Source: JAJPHW01 sp963799065
GTDB lineage: Bacteria; Acidobacteriota; Terriglobia; Terriglobales; Acidobacteriaceae
DNA: 64,000 nucleotides
Direction: 5' to 3'
NCBI GenBank assembly: GCA_963799065.1
Contig: CAWCVJ010000003.1
Location: 496,001 to 560,000 of the forward strand
How positions within the stretch are numbered: the first letter of the stretch is position 1; each line of letters opens with the position of its first letter. Positions 42,765 to 51,230 of this stretch are shown in pieces. Under the pieces are notes generated by a model that had not been told where the DNA came from, made no database searches, and saw only the letters and a program-made list of their open reading frames with translations. A program made the translations under genes and the position numbers.

Positions 42765-43172
42765 TTACGCTGCGATTGGCTGGGCGCAGTGCGCGCACCG
42801 TTTTGCGGCCAGAGGGACGTCGCTTAGACATTCGGGGCAGGGTTTTGTGGTTGGCGGGGCGGCGGCTTCTCCGCGGTGGACTCTTGCCATTAGGGCGTTT
42901 AGCGGGACTACTACGAAGAAGTAAACGGCGCCGGCTACCAGCAGGAATGAGATGGCGGCGTTGATGAAGTCTCCGATGGGGAAGTCGGAGCCGTGAATGG
43001 TGAATTTGATGTTGGAGAAATCAGGCTTGCCTACCAGGGCCGCGATGAGCGGCGTTAGTAAGTCTTTCGTAAAAGCGGTGACGACCGCGCCGAAGGCTGC
43101 GCCGATGACTACGCCGACTGCGAGATCAACCACGTTTCCACGAAGAATAAACTTCTTGAATCCGTCAAGCAT
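42765..43172 (-). CDS. mscL: large-conductance mechanosensitive channel with C-terminal zinc ribbon
   Basis: MscL (135 residues) opens a pore when membrane tension rises and releases solutes on osmotic downshock. The first segment FILRGNVVDLAVGVVIGAAFG and the second (NAAISFLLVAGAVYFFVVVPLNAL, split) are typical. Instead of the usual KEEELLxEIRDLL cytoplasmic helix, the protein ends in CPEC ... CAHC, a two-knuckle zinc ribbon. Such endings occur in some Acidobacteriota and other bacteria but their role is unknown. Monocistronic. Confidence 0.9.
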   Translation of the reverse strand: MLDGFKKFILRGNVVDLAVGVVIGAAFGAVVTAFTKDLLTPLIAALVGKPDFSNIKFTIHGSDFPIGDFINAAISFLLVAGAVYFFVVVPLNALMARVHRGEAAAPPTTKPCPECLSDVPLAAKRCAHCAQPIAA

Positions 43173-43218
43173 GAAGGTCTCCTGAATTTATAAAAGGCGA
43201 TGCGACGACACGGCGACC

Positions 43219-44334
43219 TCAGATGCGCATGGGCATTACTACGTAGCGGTACTTGTACTCTTCGCCGTCGGCGGGACGGAATTGGCCGGCGGATTGGGCG
43301 TCTTTGAGTTCTAGTTTTACATCGCTGGCGCCGCTGGCTTTCAGGAAGTCGGTGAGGTAGGTGGCGTTGAAGCCGATGGAGAGCGGGTCGCCGTCGTAGT
43401 CGACTTCGAGCGAGTCTTCGGATTCTCCGGTCTCGGTGGATGAGGCGCTGAGTTTCAGTTCGCCTTTTTCCAGCTTGATGCGAACGGCGCGGGAGCGTTC
43501 GTCGGCGAATTGGGCTACGCGGGCGATGGCGGCGCTGAGTTCGGCGCTGTGCAGGTTGACGATCTTGTTATTGTCTTTGGGTAAAACAGCTTCGAAGTTG
43601 GGAAATTGTCCGGTGAGTTGGCGCGAGGTGAGCAGGCGCGGCCCGATGCGGAAGAATAAAGTTGAGTCGTCTTTGGCGAAGTCGACGGTTTCGGCTTCGG
43701 TGGAGTCGAGCAGGGACTTGAGTTCGTCCATGGCTTTTTTGGGGATGAGGGTTTTGAGTTCGCCGGAGACGCCTTCGAATTTTTCTCCGCTGCGCTCGAC
43801 GTGAGCCAGGCGATGGCCGTCGGTGGCGACCATGGTGATGGATTCCGGCTTGATAATCATCAGGCCGCCGTTGAGCGTGTAGCGCGATTCTTCGCTGGCA
43901 ATCGAGAACCCTGTTTTCGCGATCAGTGCGCGCAAGACCTTCGCGGGAATCTGGACTGCTCCGGCGCTGGGAAATACGGGGAGGCTGGGGAAGTTTGATT
44001 TCGCCATCCCAACCATTTTGGTGTTGGAGCGGCCGCAGCGGATGCTGATCCAATGATTCTCGAGAAGTTTGATGGTGAGATCGGCGTCTGGCAAGAGCTT
44101 GACGTAGTCGTAAAGCTTGCGTGCGGGGATGGTGCAGGAGCCTTCTTTTTTCACCTTGACGTCGCACGAGGTGCGCAGGCTCAAGTCGAGGTCGGTGGCG
44201 GTGAGCGTGAGTTTGTTGCCCGCGGCCTCGAACAAATAGTTGGAGAGAATGGGAATCGTGGTCTTGCGTTCGACGACTCCCTGGGTCGCGGTTAACTCCC
44301 GCAGCAATTCAAATTTGCTGACTGTGATTTCCAT
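43219..44334 (-). CDS. dnaN: DNA polymerase III beta subunit (sliding clamp)
   Basis: DnaN (371 residues) forms the dimeric ring that tethers the polymerase to DNA. The three clamp domains are recognisable: MEITVSKFELLRELTATQGV, the TDLDLSLRTSCDVK strand, and the C-terminal end EYKYRYVVMPMRI (family ending 'VMPMR'). The ATG at 44334 gives the standard N-terminus; 13 upstream codons to 44373 are not expected to be translated. It lies downstream of dnaA on the same strand with the putative origin between them. Confidence 0.95.
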   Translation of the reverse strand: MEITVSKFELLRELTATQGVVERKTTIPILSNYLFEAAGNKLTLTATDLDLSLRTSCDVKVKKEGSCTIPARKLYDYVKLLPDADLTIKLLENHWISIRCGRSNTKMVGMAKSNFPSLPVFPSAGAVQIPAKVLRALIAKTGFSIASEESRYTLNGGLMIIKPESITMVATDGHRLAHVERSGEKFEGVSGELKTLIPKKAMDELKSLLDSTEAETVDFAKDDSTLFFRIGPRLLTSRQLTGQFPNFEAVLPKDNNKIVNLHSAELSAAIARVAQFADERSRAVRIKLEKGELKLSASSTETGESEDSLEVDYDGDPLSIGFNATYLTDFLKASGASDVKLELKDAQSAGQFRPADGEEYKYRYVVMPMRI

Positions 44335-44373
44335 GGTCGTGCCTGTGGCGGACGCGATGGCTTCTACCGGCAT

Positions 44374-44680
44374 ATACGCAAATGCCTCCGGGGCGTGGTG
44401 CGAATTCGAGTACTACCCTTATATCAAAATAAAAAGCTATAAAACCAGTAGTAACAGTAGGCGGGCCGGAAAAGTGGATAACTTATCCAAACCGCTTGCG
44501 GTCAGCGACTTTGAGGCGCTGGGTTCGTGTACAAAATAGGTCGTTGCGGCGGTGCTCGCGGAGCAAGACTGGATGGTTTGGCTGAGTCTGAGTCCAGAGA
44601 TGCACAGCTTCCACAGGCGGCGCACAGGGTCGGAGAAGGAAGACCAGGCCGATCCGTGCAAAAGGCGGGAGTAATCGAAG
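44374..44680. other. putative replication origin between dnaA and dnaN
   Basis: This 300-base gap holds the features of a bacterial unwinding system: an AT-rich stretch (44418-44446), the trinucleotides TAG-TAA-CAG-TAG (44449-44460), a GC block GCGGGCCGG (44461-44469), and two adjoining DnaA-box-like nonamers GTGGATAAC and TTATCCAAA (44474-44491). A third box, TTATCCACC (44681-44689), overlaps the dnaA stop codon. Position next to dnaA/dnaN and rpmH supports the call. Confidence 0.65.
44474..44491. promoter_or_regulatory. paired inverted DnaA boxes
   Basis: GTGGATAAC (reverse complement GTTATCCAC) is directly followed by TTATCCAAA; each differs by one or two bases from the TTATCCACA consensus. 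They sit next to the GC block and the TAG-type trinucleotides, as in the unwinding element of Bacillus subtilis oriC. Confidence 0.65.
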
Positions 44681-46084
44681 TTATCCACCCAGTTGCTCGG
44701 TAAGTTTATTGAGCAGCCTGTTCAAATCTTTGTCTTCCTTGCGCAGCAGGTCGATCTTGTCGACAGAGTGGAGAACGGTGGTGTGATGCTTGCCGCCAAA
44801 CTGGCGCCCGATTTCGGGGAGAGAAGCTTCGGTGAGCTGCTTGGCGAGATACATCGCGATTTGGCGCGGGTAGACGATGGCGCGGGAGTTGTTCTTCGCC
44901 TTAATCTCGACCAGGCGCAGTCCGAATTGTTCGGCGACTACTTTCTGGATTGACTCGATGGTGACTTTGCGGGCTTGAGAGTCGATGAAATTCTTGAGCA
45001 CTTGTTGCGCGTAGGGTAGCGTGATTTGCGCGCCGATGAGCGAAGAGTGAGCCACCAAGCGGATGAGAGCGCCTTCGAGCTCGCGAACATTGGAGCGGAT
45101 GTTCGAGGCGATATAGAGTGCGACGTCGGTTGGTAGCGTGACCTTTTCCTGCTCGGATTTCTTTTGCAGGATGGCGACTTTGGTCTCGAGGTCGGGGGGT
45201 TGGATGTCGGCGATGAGTCCCCACTCGAAGCGGCTGCGCAGGCGGTCTTCGACTTCGGCGAGTTCTTTGGGAGGACGGTCGCTGGCGATGACGATCTGCT
45301 TCATTGATTCGTGGAGCGCGTTGAAGGTGTGGAAGAATTCTTCCTGAGTGCGTTCTTTCTGGGCGAGGAATTGAATGTCGTCGATGAGCAGGACGTCCAT
45401 GCCGCGAAACTTGTCGCGGAAGCTGATCATCTTATCGAAGCGCAGCGAGTTGATCATCTCGTTGGTGAACTTCTCGCTGGAGCAGTAGCAGATCGAGGCC
45501 TGCGGCTGGCGCTTCTTGATCTCGTGGCCGATGGCCTGCATGAGATGGGTCTTGCCCATGCCGACTCCGCCGTAAAGGAAGAGCGGATTGTAGGCCTTGG
45601 AAGGGCGCTCGGCGACGGCGCGGCAGGCGGCGTGGGCGAACTGATTGCCGCTGCCGATGACGAAGGCGTCAAAGGTGTAGCGGGGATTGAGTTGGGCGGC
45701 ACCGTCCCAATCGAAGCGGGATTGCTCGGCGTGACTCTTACCGCCGGGAATTGCGGTCATCGCGGGAGCGGCCGCAGGTGCGGATAAGCCTCCGTCGTGG
45801 CGGACAGGAGTGGCCGCGGGGCCTTCGTCGGGTGTGACAAACTTTACGTCCTGGTATTCGAGTCCCAGATTGTCGAGGGCTTCCTGAATCAGGTCGGCGT
45901 ACTTATCGCCGACGTGCTGAAACTCCTTTGTGGGGACGCGGACAAATAAAATTCCACCTGTGGAGTGGCTATAGCGGGTGGGCTTGAGCCAGGTGTCGTA
46001 GGAATGGCGATTGATTTTCTTTTCGAGCGCATCGAGGATGCGCAACCAGGGATTGGGAGCAAGACTTGTACTGGACACAGACAT
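44681..46084 (-). CDS. dnaA: chromosomal replication initiator DnaA
   Basis: DnaA (467 residues) binds DnaA boxes and opens the origin. Domain I (LRILDALEKKINRHSYDTWLKP, split), a Pro/Ala linker (95-125), the AAA+ core with Walker A GGVGMGKTHL (about 170-180) and Walker B VLLIDDIQFL, the arginine-finger region PPKELAEVEDRLRSRFEWGL, and the domain IV signature GRQFGGKHHTTVLHSVDKI are all present. Transcribed toward dnaN through the putative origin. The 525 bases upstream separate it from divergent rpmH. Confidence 0.97.
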   Translation of the reverse strand: MSVSSTSLAPNPWLRILDALEKKINRHSYDTWLKPTRYSHSTGGILFVRVPTKEFQHVGDKYADLIQEALDNLGLEYQDVKFVTPDEGPAATPVRHDGGLSAPAAAPAMTAIPGGKSHAEQSRFDWDGAAQLNPRYTFDAFVIGSGNQFAHAACRAVAERPSKAYNPLFLYGGVGMGKTHLMQAIGHEIKKRQPQASICYCSSEKFTNEMINSLRFDKMISFRDKFRGMDVLLIDDIQFLAQKERTQEEFFHTFNALHESMKQIVIASDRPPKELAEVEDRLRSRFEWGLIADIQPPDLETKVAILQKKSEQEKVTLPTDVALYIASNIRSNVRELEGALIRLVAHSSLIGAQITLPYAQQVLKNFIDSQARKVTIESIQKVVAEQFGLRLVEIKAKNNSRAIVYPRQIAMYLAKQLTEASLPEIGRQFGGKHHTTVLHSVDKIDLLRKEDKDLNRLLNKLTEQLGG

Positions 46085-46468
46085 AATAATTTCTTTTTTC
46101 TCGTGAAGCCTGTTTCAAGCGGCGGCCGTAAAAAATTCGGCGAGCCAAACACAGTATTTGCGCGCTGCCTTACCGATCGGGCTGTTGCCGGGCGGTTGCG
46201 AGGCGAGTGTGCCGAACTGGGAATAAATTTGGAAAAACTAACTTAGGAGCCGTGCGGAATGTTAGCACAAAAAAATTCACCGTGTGGAAATCTTTCGGAA
46301 GAGTTTTTGGGGATCGCATGACGCCGCAATTGAGCTGCATGGAGAATGAAAACTCCGCGCGAAGAGTCTGTCAAGAGTGGCGAAAATGTAACTGCCGCGC
46401 GGGTGGTGCAGGATGAATTATTGGAAGAGCGCGCCGGGCTGCCGGGTCTGCAGGAAGGTATATCCGGT

Positions 46469-46498
46469 TTGCCCAGTTTCGGTGCGGTCATTTATACT
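46469..46498 (+). promoter_or_regulatory. putative promoter of the rpmH operon
   Basis: TTGCCC (46469-46474) and TATACT (46493-46498) are separated by 18 bases and lie about 110 bases before the rpmH start, leaving a long leader that contains both palindromes. Confidence 0.4.
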
Positions 46499-46546
46499 CT
46501 TAGTTTGCCGTTGAGCCAATTCTTGGACGTTCTTCGAACGTTCTTT

Positions 46547-46560
46547 CGGAAAGCTTTCCG
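46547..46560. repeat. perfect 14-bp palindrome in rpmH leader
   Basis: CGGAAAGCTTTCCG is fully palindromic and lies 50 bases before rpmH, just after the ACGTTC-TTC-GAACGT inverted repeat (46527-46541). They may be operator sites or a leader hairpin. Confidence 0.6.
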
Positions 46561-46609
46561 GAAACAAATTTCAGAGCAGACATTTTAGAAACAGGAGCAG
46601 GTAAGTTCC

Positions 46610-46765
46610 ATGCCCAAGCGCACATTCCAACCTAACCGGCGTCATCGCTCGAAGACCCACGGGTTTCGCACCCGCATGAAAACTAAGAGCGGGGCGGCCG
46701 TCATTTCGCGGCGGCGGGCCAAGGGCCGCAAGCGGGTCGCGGTCAAAGCCGGATTTCGCGAGTAG
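46610..46765 (+). CDS. rpmH: 50S ribosomal protein L34
   Basis: A 51-residue, very basic protein that reads MPKRTFQPNRRHRSKTHGFR (start), RTRMKTKSGAAVISRRRAKG (middle) and VAVKAGFRE (end). This is L34, a small subunit of the large ribosomal subunit, usually 44-52 residues. AGGAGCAGG lies 11-16 bases before the ATG. It heads the conserved rpmH-rnpA-yidD-yidC-jag cluster. Confidence 0.95.
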   Translation: MPKRTFQPNRRHRSKTHGFRTRMKTKSGAAVISRRRAKGRKRVAVKAGFRE

Positions 46766-46858
46766 TACGCTGTCTTGCAAGTTTCCCTCATCGACGGAAA
46801 TCGCAATCTGAACGCCGCAACTCATGCAGTCAACGGATACGCCTTTGGTGGCGGCTTT

Positions 46859-47260
46859 ATGCCTCAGCCCGTCAGAGCTCATGGCTTACCCCGCAGCGCG
46901 CGCATTTTGCAGCACGCAGAGTTCGAGCGTGTCTATAAGCTGGGAAAGCGCCATTTTGGGGCGCACATGACCGTGTTTTATCTATTGCGCGACGGCGGCG
47001 ACGGGGGTGCGCGGATCGGGTTTACGGTATCCAAGAAGTTGGGTGGCGCGGTGGATCGCAATCGCATGAGGCGACGGCTGCGCGAGGCGGTTCGTTTGCA
47101 TGGACTGCCGGCGGAGATTAAGGCCGATGTGGTGATCAATCCGAAGCGGTCTTCGCTGACGGCTGAGTTCAGCGAGATTCAGGCGGCGGTGCAGAAGGCG
47201 TTTGAAGTAGTTGCGCGAGCGGCGAGTCAGGCTGCTGCGAATAAAGAGAGTACGAATTGA
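46859..47260 (+). CDS. rnpA: ribonuclease P protein component
   Basis: RnpA (133 residues from ATG 46859) is the protein cofactor of RNase P, which trims tRNA 5' leaders. It shows LPRSARILQHAEFERVYKLG, the central RIGFTVSKKLGGAVDRNRMRRRLREAVR (split; the RNR motif is intact) and VVINPKRSSLTAEFSEIQ. The frame is open from TTG 46775, but the family N-terminus begins near the ATG. The stop overlaps the yidD start by 4 bases. Confidence 0.93.
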   Translation: MPQPVRAHGLPRSARILQHAEFERVYKLGKRHFGAHMTVFYLLRDGGDGGARIGFTVSKKLGGAVDRNRMRRRLREAVRLHGLPAEIKADVVINPKRSSLTAEFSEIQAAVQKAFEVVARAASQAAANKESTN

Positions 47261-47529
47261 GCGACGTTGTTAAGAACGCGACGCTTGGATTTTTGCGAGC
47301 TTACAAGCGCGTGCTTTCGCCGATGTTTCCGCCATCGTGCCGTTATTGGCCGACTTGTTCGGAATATGCGATTGAAGCGGTCGAGCAGCGCGGATCTGTT
47401 GTTGGGATAGCGCTGGCGATTTGGAGAGTGCTGCGCTGCCATCCTTTTGCGAGCGGCGGGTATGATCCGGTGAGGCGCGCCGCGGGCGAAGGCGAACAGG
47501 CTGACGTCGTGAGTGAAGGCAAGGCATAA
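47257..47529 (+). CDS. yidD: membrane protein insertion efficiency factor YidD
   Basis: A 90-residue protein with the YidD signature: LRAYKRVLSPMFPPSCRYWPTCSEYAIEAV (split) with its three conserved Cys, and a HPFASGGYDPV end. YidD assists YidC-dependent insertion. The start is a TTG that overlaps the rnpA stop (TTGA), showing translational coupling; yidC follows directly. Confidence 0.95.
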   Translation: MSDVVKNATLGFLRAYKRVLSPMFPPSCRYWPTCSEYAIEAVEQRGSVVGIALAIWRVLRCHPFASGGYDPVRRAAGEGEQADVVSEGKA

Positions 47530-47532
47530 ACT

Positions 47533-49323
47533 TTGGCTGAATTTAAGAATCCGCAGCAGGAGCCGGGGATGGATCAGCGCATGCTGATCATTTTTGGGAT
47601 CACGTTCCTGGCGATCATGTTTGCGCAACCATTGCTGAAGAAATATTTTCCGCAGGCTGTGCCTGCGCCGACGCAGCAGCAGAAAGTGGAAACCGCGCCA
47701 ATCGCGACGCCTCCGCCGGTCGTTGCAGCGCCCGCGCCTGTCAAGCGTGGTGTCCCCGGTGCGAAGTCTTCCGCTTCAAGTCCTTCCGTTACCCAAGCCG
47801 CTTCTGAATCCGAGACGGTGATTGAGAACAGCCTTTACCGGATTACTTTTACCAATCGTGGGGCGCAGGTGAAGTCGTGGATTCTCAAGACCTACGATGA
47901 CGATCGGGGCCAGCCGCTAGACATCGTCAATCAAGCCGCCGCCGCGAAGTATGGGTTGCCGCTTAGCTTGTGGGCATATGATGAGGCGCAGCGCAACAAG
48001 CTTAATTCGGTGCTGTATGTGGCCCGCGTTTCGGGGAACAAGAACGATGCGGGATCGCAGACGCTGACTGCTCCGACGGAAATCAGTTTTGACTACAGCG
48101 ATGCGGATATTACGGTTCACAAGACGTTTCGCTTTGACGATTCGTATGTGATGCACCTGGAGACTTCGGTCGTTCACAACGGCGCTTACGTGACGGCGCT
48201 GCCAGCGTGGCCGTCTGGACTGGAAGATCACAGTCTCTATACCAGCTACCATCTGGGCCAGATCGAATATCAGCTCAACGACAAGACTACGCATCTCGAC
48301 ATCAAGAAGATCAGCGGCGGCGGAACACTGCGCGGGCCGTTCGATTGGGCGGGCGTGGGCGTGCCTTATTTTGCGGCGGTGTTCATTCCGGAGAATCCGG
48401 AGAGCGCGAGCCTGGTCACGCTGCGCAATGCGCTGACGGTTCCGAAGAATCTGGCCAAGCCGAATGAGGATTTGGCTCCGGTGGATGTGCTGGGTGTGGC
48501 GGTTGGCGATCTTGCGGGACCGACTTCCGCGCGGTTGTTTGTGGGGCCGAAAAGTTTGGCTGTGTTGCAGTCGATTTCCGTTCCTACTGTGAATGGCGCG
48601 GAAGCCGATCTTCGTACTTTGGTGAACTTCGGGACTTGGGGAATCATTGCGCGGCCTTTGTTTGCGTGGTTGCGCTGGACTTATAAATACACGCACAACT
48701 GGGGATGGGCGATCGTTTTGCAGACGCTCATCATTACGCTGTTGCTGCTGCCGCTGCGAGTTTCGAGCATGAAGTCGGCGCTGAAGATGCAGAAAATTCA
48801 GCCGCAGATGAACGCGATCAAAGAAAAATATAAGAAGTATGCGATGCGCGATCCCAAGCGGCAGGAGATGAATACCGAGATCGGCGCGCTGATGAAGGCG
48901 GAGGGCGTGAATCCGATTGGCGGGTGTTTGCCGCTGATTATTCAGCTGCCGTTTTTCTGGTCGTACTACAAGATGTTGTCGATTGCGATTGACCTGCGCC
49001 ATGCGCATTGGTTGTGGATCGGCGATCTTTCCGGACGCGATCCGTATTTTCTGCTGCCGACGATCATGGTCGTGAGCATGGTGGTGACGCAGCGGATGAC
49101 GCCGCAAACCGGCATGGATCCGGCGCAGCAGAAGATGATGACCATCACCATGCCGTTGATGATGGGATTTATTTTCTACAATCTCGCGGCGGGCTTGAAT
49201 TTGTATTATGCGGAGAGCAATCTGATTACGATCATGCAACAGGTGGTGATGAATCGCACCAGCCTGGGGCGCGAGATGAAAGAACTCGCGGCGAAGCGCG
49301 CACGCAAGAAATTGAAGACTTAG
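47533..49323 (+). CDS. yidC: membrane protein insertase YidC
   Basis: YidC (596 residues) inserts and folds inner-membrane proteins alone or with SecYEG. Order: first membrane segment (MLIIFGITFLAIMFAQPLL), a Pro/Ala linker, the large periplasmic domain (about 90-360), then the conserved insertase core with LQTLIITLLLLPLRVSSMKS, MKAEGVNPIGGCLPLIIQLPF (split) and GFIFYNLAAGLNLYYAESN. The start is TTG, three bases after yidD. The long periplasmic domain marks a Gram-negative type. Confidence 0.96.
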   Translation: MAEFKNPQQEPGMDQRMLIIFGITFLAIMFAQPLLKKYFPQAVPAPTQQQKVETAPIATPPPVVAAPAPVKRGVPGAKSSASSPSVTQAASESETVIENSLYRITFTNRGAQVKSWILKTYDDDRGQPLDIVNQAAAAKYGLPLSLWAYDEAQRNKLNSVLYVARVSGNKNDAGSQTLTAPTEISFDYSDADITVHKTFRFDDSYVMHLETSVVHNGAYVTALPAWPSGLEDHSLYTSYHLGQIEYQLNDKTTHLDIKKISGGGTLRGPFDWAGVGVPYFAAVFIPENPESASLVTLRNALTVPKNLAKPNEDLAPVDVLGVAVGDLAGPTSARLFVGPKSLAVLQSISVPTVNGAEADLRTLVNFGTWGIIARPLFAWLRWTYKYTHNWGWAIVLQTLIITLLLLPLRVSSMKSALKMQKIQPQMNAIKEKYKKYAMRDPKRQEMNTEIGALMKAEGVNPIGGCLPLIIQLPFFWSYYKMLSIAIDLRHAHWLWIGDLSGRDPYFLLPTIMVVSMVVTQRMTPQTGMDPAQQKMMTITMPLMMGFIFYNLAAGLNLYYAESNLITIMQQVVMNRTSLGREMKELAAKRARKKLKT

Positions 49324-49363
49324 TTACTTTTTCATACCTATCTCAACGAAGGGCCCTGTCGCC

Positions 49364-49882
49364 ATGCCCATCACCGACAAAATCGCAGCAGCGAAACAGA
49401 TCAACGAATTTCTTACTGGAGTGGTTAAGCTGGGCGGATTCCGCCTGAAGTACCGCATCACGGTCGATCCGCCGATGACGGAAGATCGCGATTGGGAGCG
49501 GCCGGAAATTCTGGTGGAATTCACCGGGCCGGATTCGTCTTTATTGTTAGAACGGGGCGGAGAGGCTTTGCGTGCGATTGAATTGCTGGCGCTTGAAATG
49601 CTCCGACTGGCGGGCAACGAGCACGAAAAGATTTCCTTCGACTGCATGAATCACCGCTCGCTGCGCATCGAAGAGCTGCGCACCGCGGCGAACGTGGCGG
49701 CGGATAAAGTGAGAACGTCGGGCACGCCCTACGAGTTCGCGCCGATGTCGTCGCGGGAGCGGAGAATTGTGCATCTGGCGCTGCGTCCGCATGAAGATTT
49801 GGTCACGGAGAGCCAGGGCGAAGGCAGTCGGCGGTGTTTGGTGGTGTATCCCAAGGATTACAAGAGGGCGCGGGCGCGGTAG
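49364..49882 (+). CDS. Jag/KhpB-like KH-R3H RNA-binding protein
   Basis: A 172-residue protein that follows yidC, as jag does in most bacteria. The KH-like part (ITVDPPM ... EILVEFTGPDSSLLLERGGEALRAIELLALEML, split) is followed by an R3H domain: AADKVRTSGTPYEFAPMSSRERRIVHLAL (split) and RRCLVVYPKDYK. The N-terminal Jag_N domain present in Firmicutes is absent. KhpB proteins bind RNA and affect envelope growth. Confidence 0.9.
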   Translation: MPITDKIAAAKQINEFLTGVVKLGGFRLKYRITVDPPMTEDRDWERPEILVEFTGPDSSLLLERGGEALRAIELLALEMLRLAGNEHEKISFDCMNHRSLRIEELRTAANVAADKVRTSGTPYEFAPMSSRERRIVHLALRPHEDLVTESQGEGSRRCLVVYPKDYKRARAR

Positions 49883-50007
49883 GCTCGAGAATATCGTCCC
49901 CGGAACAGTGGCTGGCCCGGTCGAAACCATGTAGACTAAGCTAGTTTTTTTGTCAGAATGGGAGCCAGAATCCCCCCGAGGCTTCCGTTCCCTTGCGAGG
50001 AGCCGAC

Positions 50008-50688
50008 ATGCCTCTCACCGTACACTGCGACGGTTGCGGAGAGTTGATGCAAGTTGAGGATCAGTTCTGTTCGGGCTGCGGCAAAAGAGCCCGACCCGCG
50101 AGTCGTTCCGCTGCGGAGCAGACCTTGCCGTCCTCGGCTCCTGTCTCCAAGGGCGACGTTAGCCCCCAGCTGCCCGCCGCCCCGGCACGCATGGGAGCCA
50201 TCGCGCCTCAGGCCAAGAGGTCAGGCGCAGTCTTTTGGTTAGTGGCCGGGCTGGGCTTGCTGCTTGCCATTGTTGGTGTATTGCGAACTTCGCATGGCAC
50301 GGACGACAAGGTTGCGAATCCAGATTCGGCGGCCGCCGCGAACGAGGCTGCGCCCCCGCCTGTTAACCAGACGGGGCCACCTGCCCCTGCCCCGCCGCCG
50401 GAGAAGCCGCCTACTGAGGCTGAGCTTAAAGCCGCTCTGAAACAAGTTCGGGAGAAGTGGATCGAAGACACACAAAAGGATTTATGGCGGGAGGGCTTGG
50501 AGATGACCTTTCAGGATCGCGGGACCACGCTGTATGTGCGTTACTTACTTGCAGGCGATGCCTTCAAGTTTCAATTTCAGGAGCAGTTCGTGGACGTGAA
50601 CGCAGAAACACTCCGGCAATTGGGGTTCACCCGAATTGAACTGACGAATGACGATGAGGCGTGGTACTGGAACCTAAAGTCGAAGTAG
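50008..50688 (+). CDS. zinc-ribbon, single-span membrane protein of unknown function
   Basis: A 226-residue protein: an N-terminal zinc ribbon (CDGC and CSGC within the first 25 residues), a Pro/Ser linker, one membrane segment (AVFWLVAGLGLLLAIVGVL), a Pro/Ala-rich stretch (PPPVNQTGPPAPAPPPEKPP), and a C-terminal domain (about 150-226) ending EAWYWNLKSK. The ATG at 50008 with GAGGAG upstream is preferred over a TTG at 49993. It could be an envelope sensor; no enzyme motif recognised. Confidence 0.7.
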   Translation: MPLTVHCDGCGELMQVEDQFCSGCGKRARPASRSAAEQTLPSSAPVSKGDVSPQLPAAPARMGAIAPQAKRSGAVFWLVAGLGLLLAIVGVLRTSHGTDDKVANPDSAAAANEAAPPPVNQTGPPAPAPPPEKPPTEAELKAALKQVREKWIEDTQKDLWREGLEMTFQDRGTTLYVRYLLAGDAFKFQFQEQFVDVNAETLRQLGFTRIELTNDDEAWYWNLKSK

Positions 50689-50730
50689 CTCTGGAGGCAG
50701 ACTGGGTAGTGTTGGCAGCGTGGTGTGTTC

Positions 50731-51183
50731 TTAATCGTCTTCGTCGGTCGCCTCGGGGTTCTTTTCTCCACTCTTGTCTTTCATTCCTGTCAGCATCAGA
50801 GCTTGAACATCATTAAGAAGTCGTGCGGACTCCCGGTCCAGTTTCTTGCGATCAAACTTCGGGCGCGAGCTGTTTGCCGTCGGCATTGCTGAGATGAGTA
50901 TCGCCTCGACCTCGTCTCGGTGGTCACCATCTGTGATCTCGAAGGCAGAGAAGTAGTTCCAGAAGTTATAATGCTTCGCGTTCGGCTTCAGCGCGTGAGA
51001 ACAGAGTCGATCCATCAGGGGGCCGCTGGTCTTTCCGATGTAGTGCGGCTTGTCGTCCCTGTAGAGAATATAAACGCCGGCGTTGCTTAGACTGTTCCTC
51101 AAAACGGGCTTGCTCTCTTTCAGATGAAACAGAGCACGAGGCCACATCCTGAAGAACTGGCTAACCTTCCAACGTTTGTTCAT
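50731..51183 (-). CDS. GIY-YIG-fold protein
   Basis: A 150-residue protein with the GIY-YIG nuclease pattern: GVYILYRDDKPHYIGKT (36-52), an Arg at 59 (MDRLCSHAL), and a Glu near 92 (HRDEVEAILI) in place of the metal-binding Glu. The C-terminal tail is acidic. Small stand-alone GIY-YIG proteins have no agreed function; some belong to mobile elements or repair. No partner gene is adjacent, and the downstream (minus) side is near a zinc-ribbon gene. Confidence 0.75.
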   Translation of the reverse strand: MNKRWKVSQFFRMWPRALFHLKESKPVLRNSLSNAGVYILYRDDKPHYIGKTSGPLMDRLCSHALKPNAKHYNFWNYFSAFEITDGDHRDEVEAILISAMPTANSSRPKFDRKKLDRESARLLNDVQALMLTGMKDKSGEKNPEATDEDD

Positions 51184-51230
51184 CCCGAATCCCCCTAGCG
51201 AATTGTAGCTCGCTCCGTGTTCGGTCGGCC

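Larger units (their letters stand above)
46085..46609. other. divergent dnaA-rpmH intergenic region
   Basis: The 525-base region has no convincing gene. It contains a possible rpmH promoter (TTGCCC at 46469, TATACT at 46493), a DnaA-box-like TGTGGAAAT (46285 region), and two palindromes close to rpmH: ACGTTC-TTC-GAACGT (46527-46541) and CGGAAAGCTTTCCG (46547-46560). Short open frames here have no ribosome-binding sites and are probably chance. Confidence 0.55.

Noticed and set aside
46207..46588. short plus-strand frames between dnaA and rpmH
   Set aside because: No ribosome-binding sites and no family resemblance; the region reads as a promoter/leader segment.
47917..49239. 440-codon open frame on the minus strand across yidC
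   Set aside because: It is antisense to yidC, rich in Arg/His/Gln as expected from a shadow frame, and matches no family.
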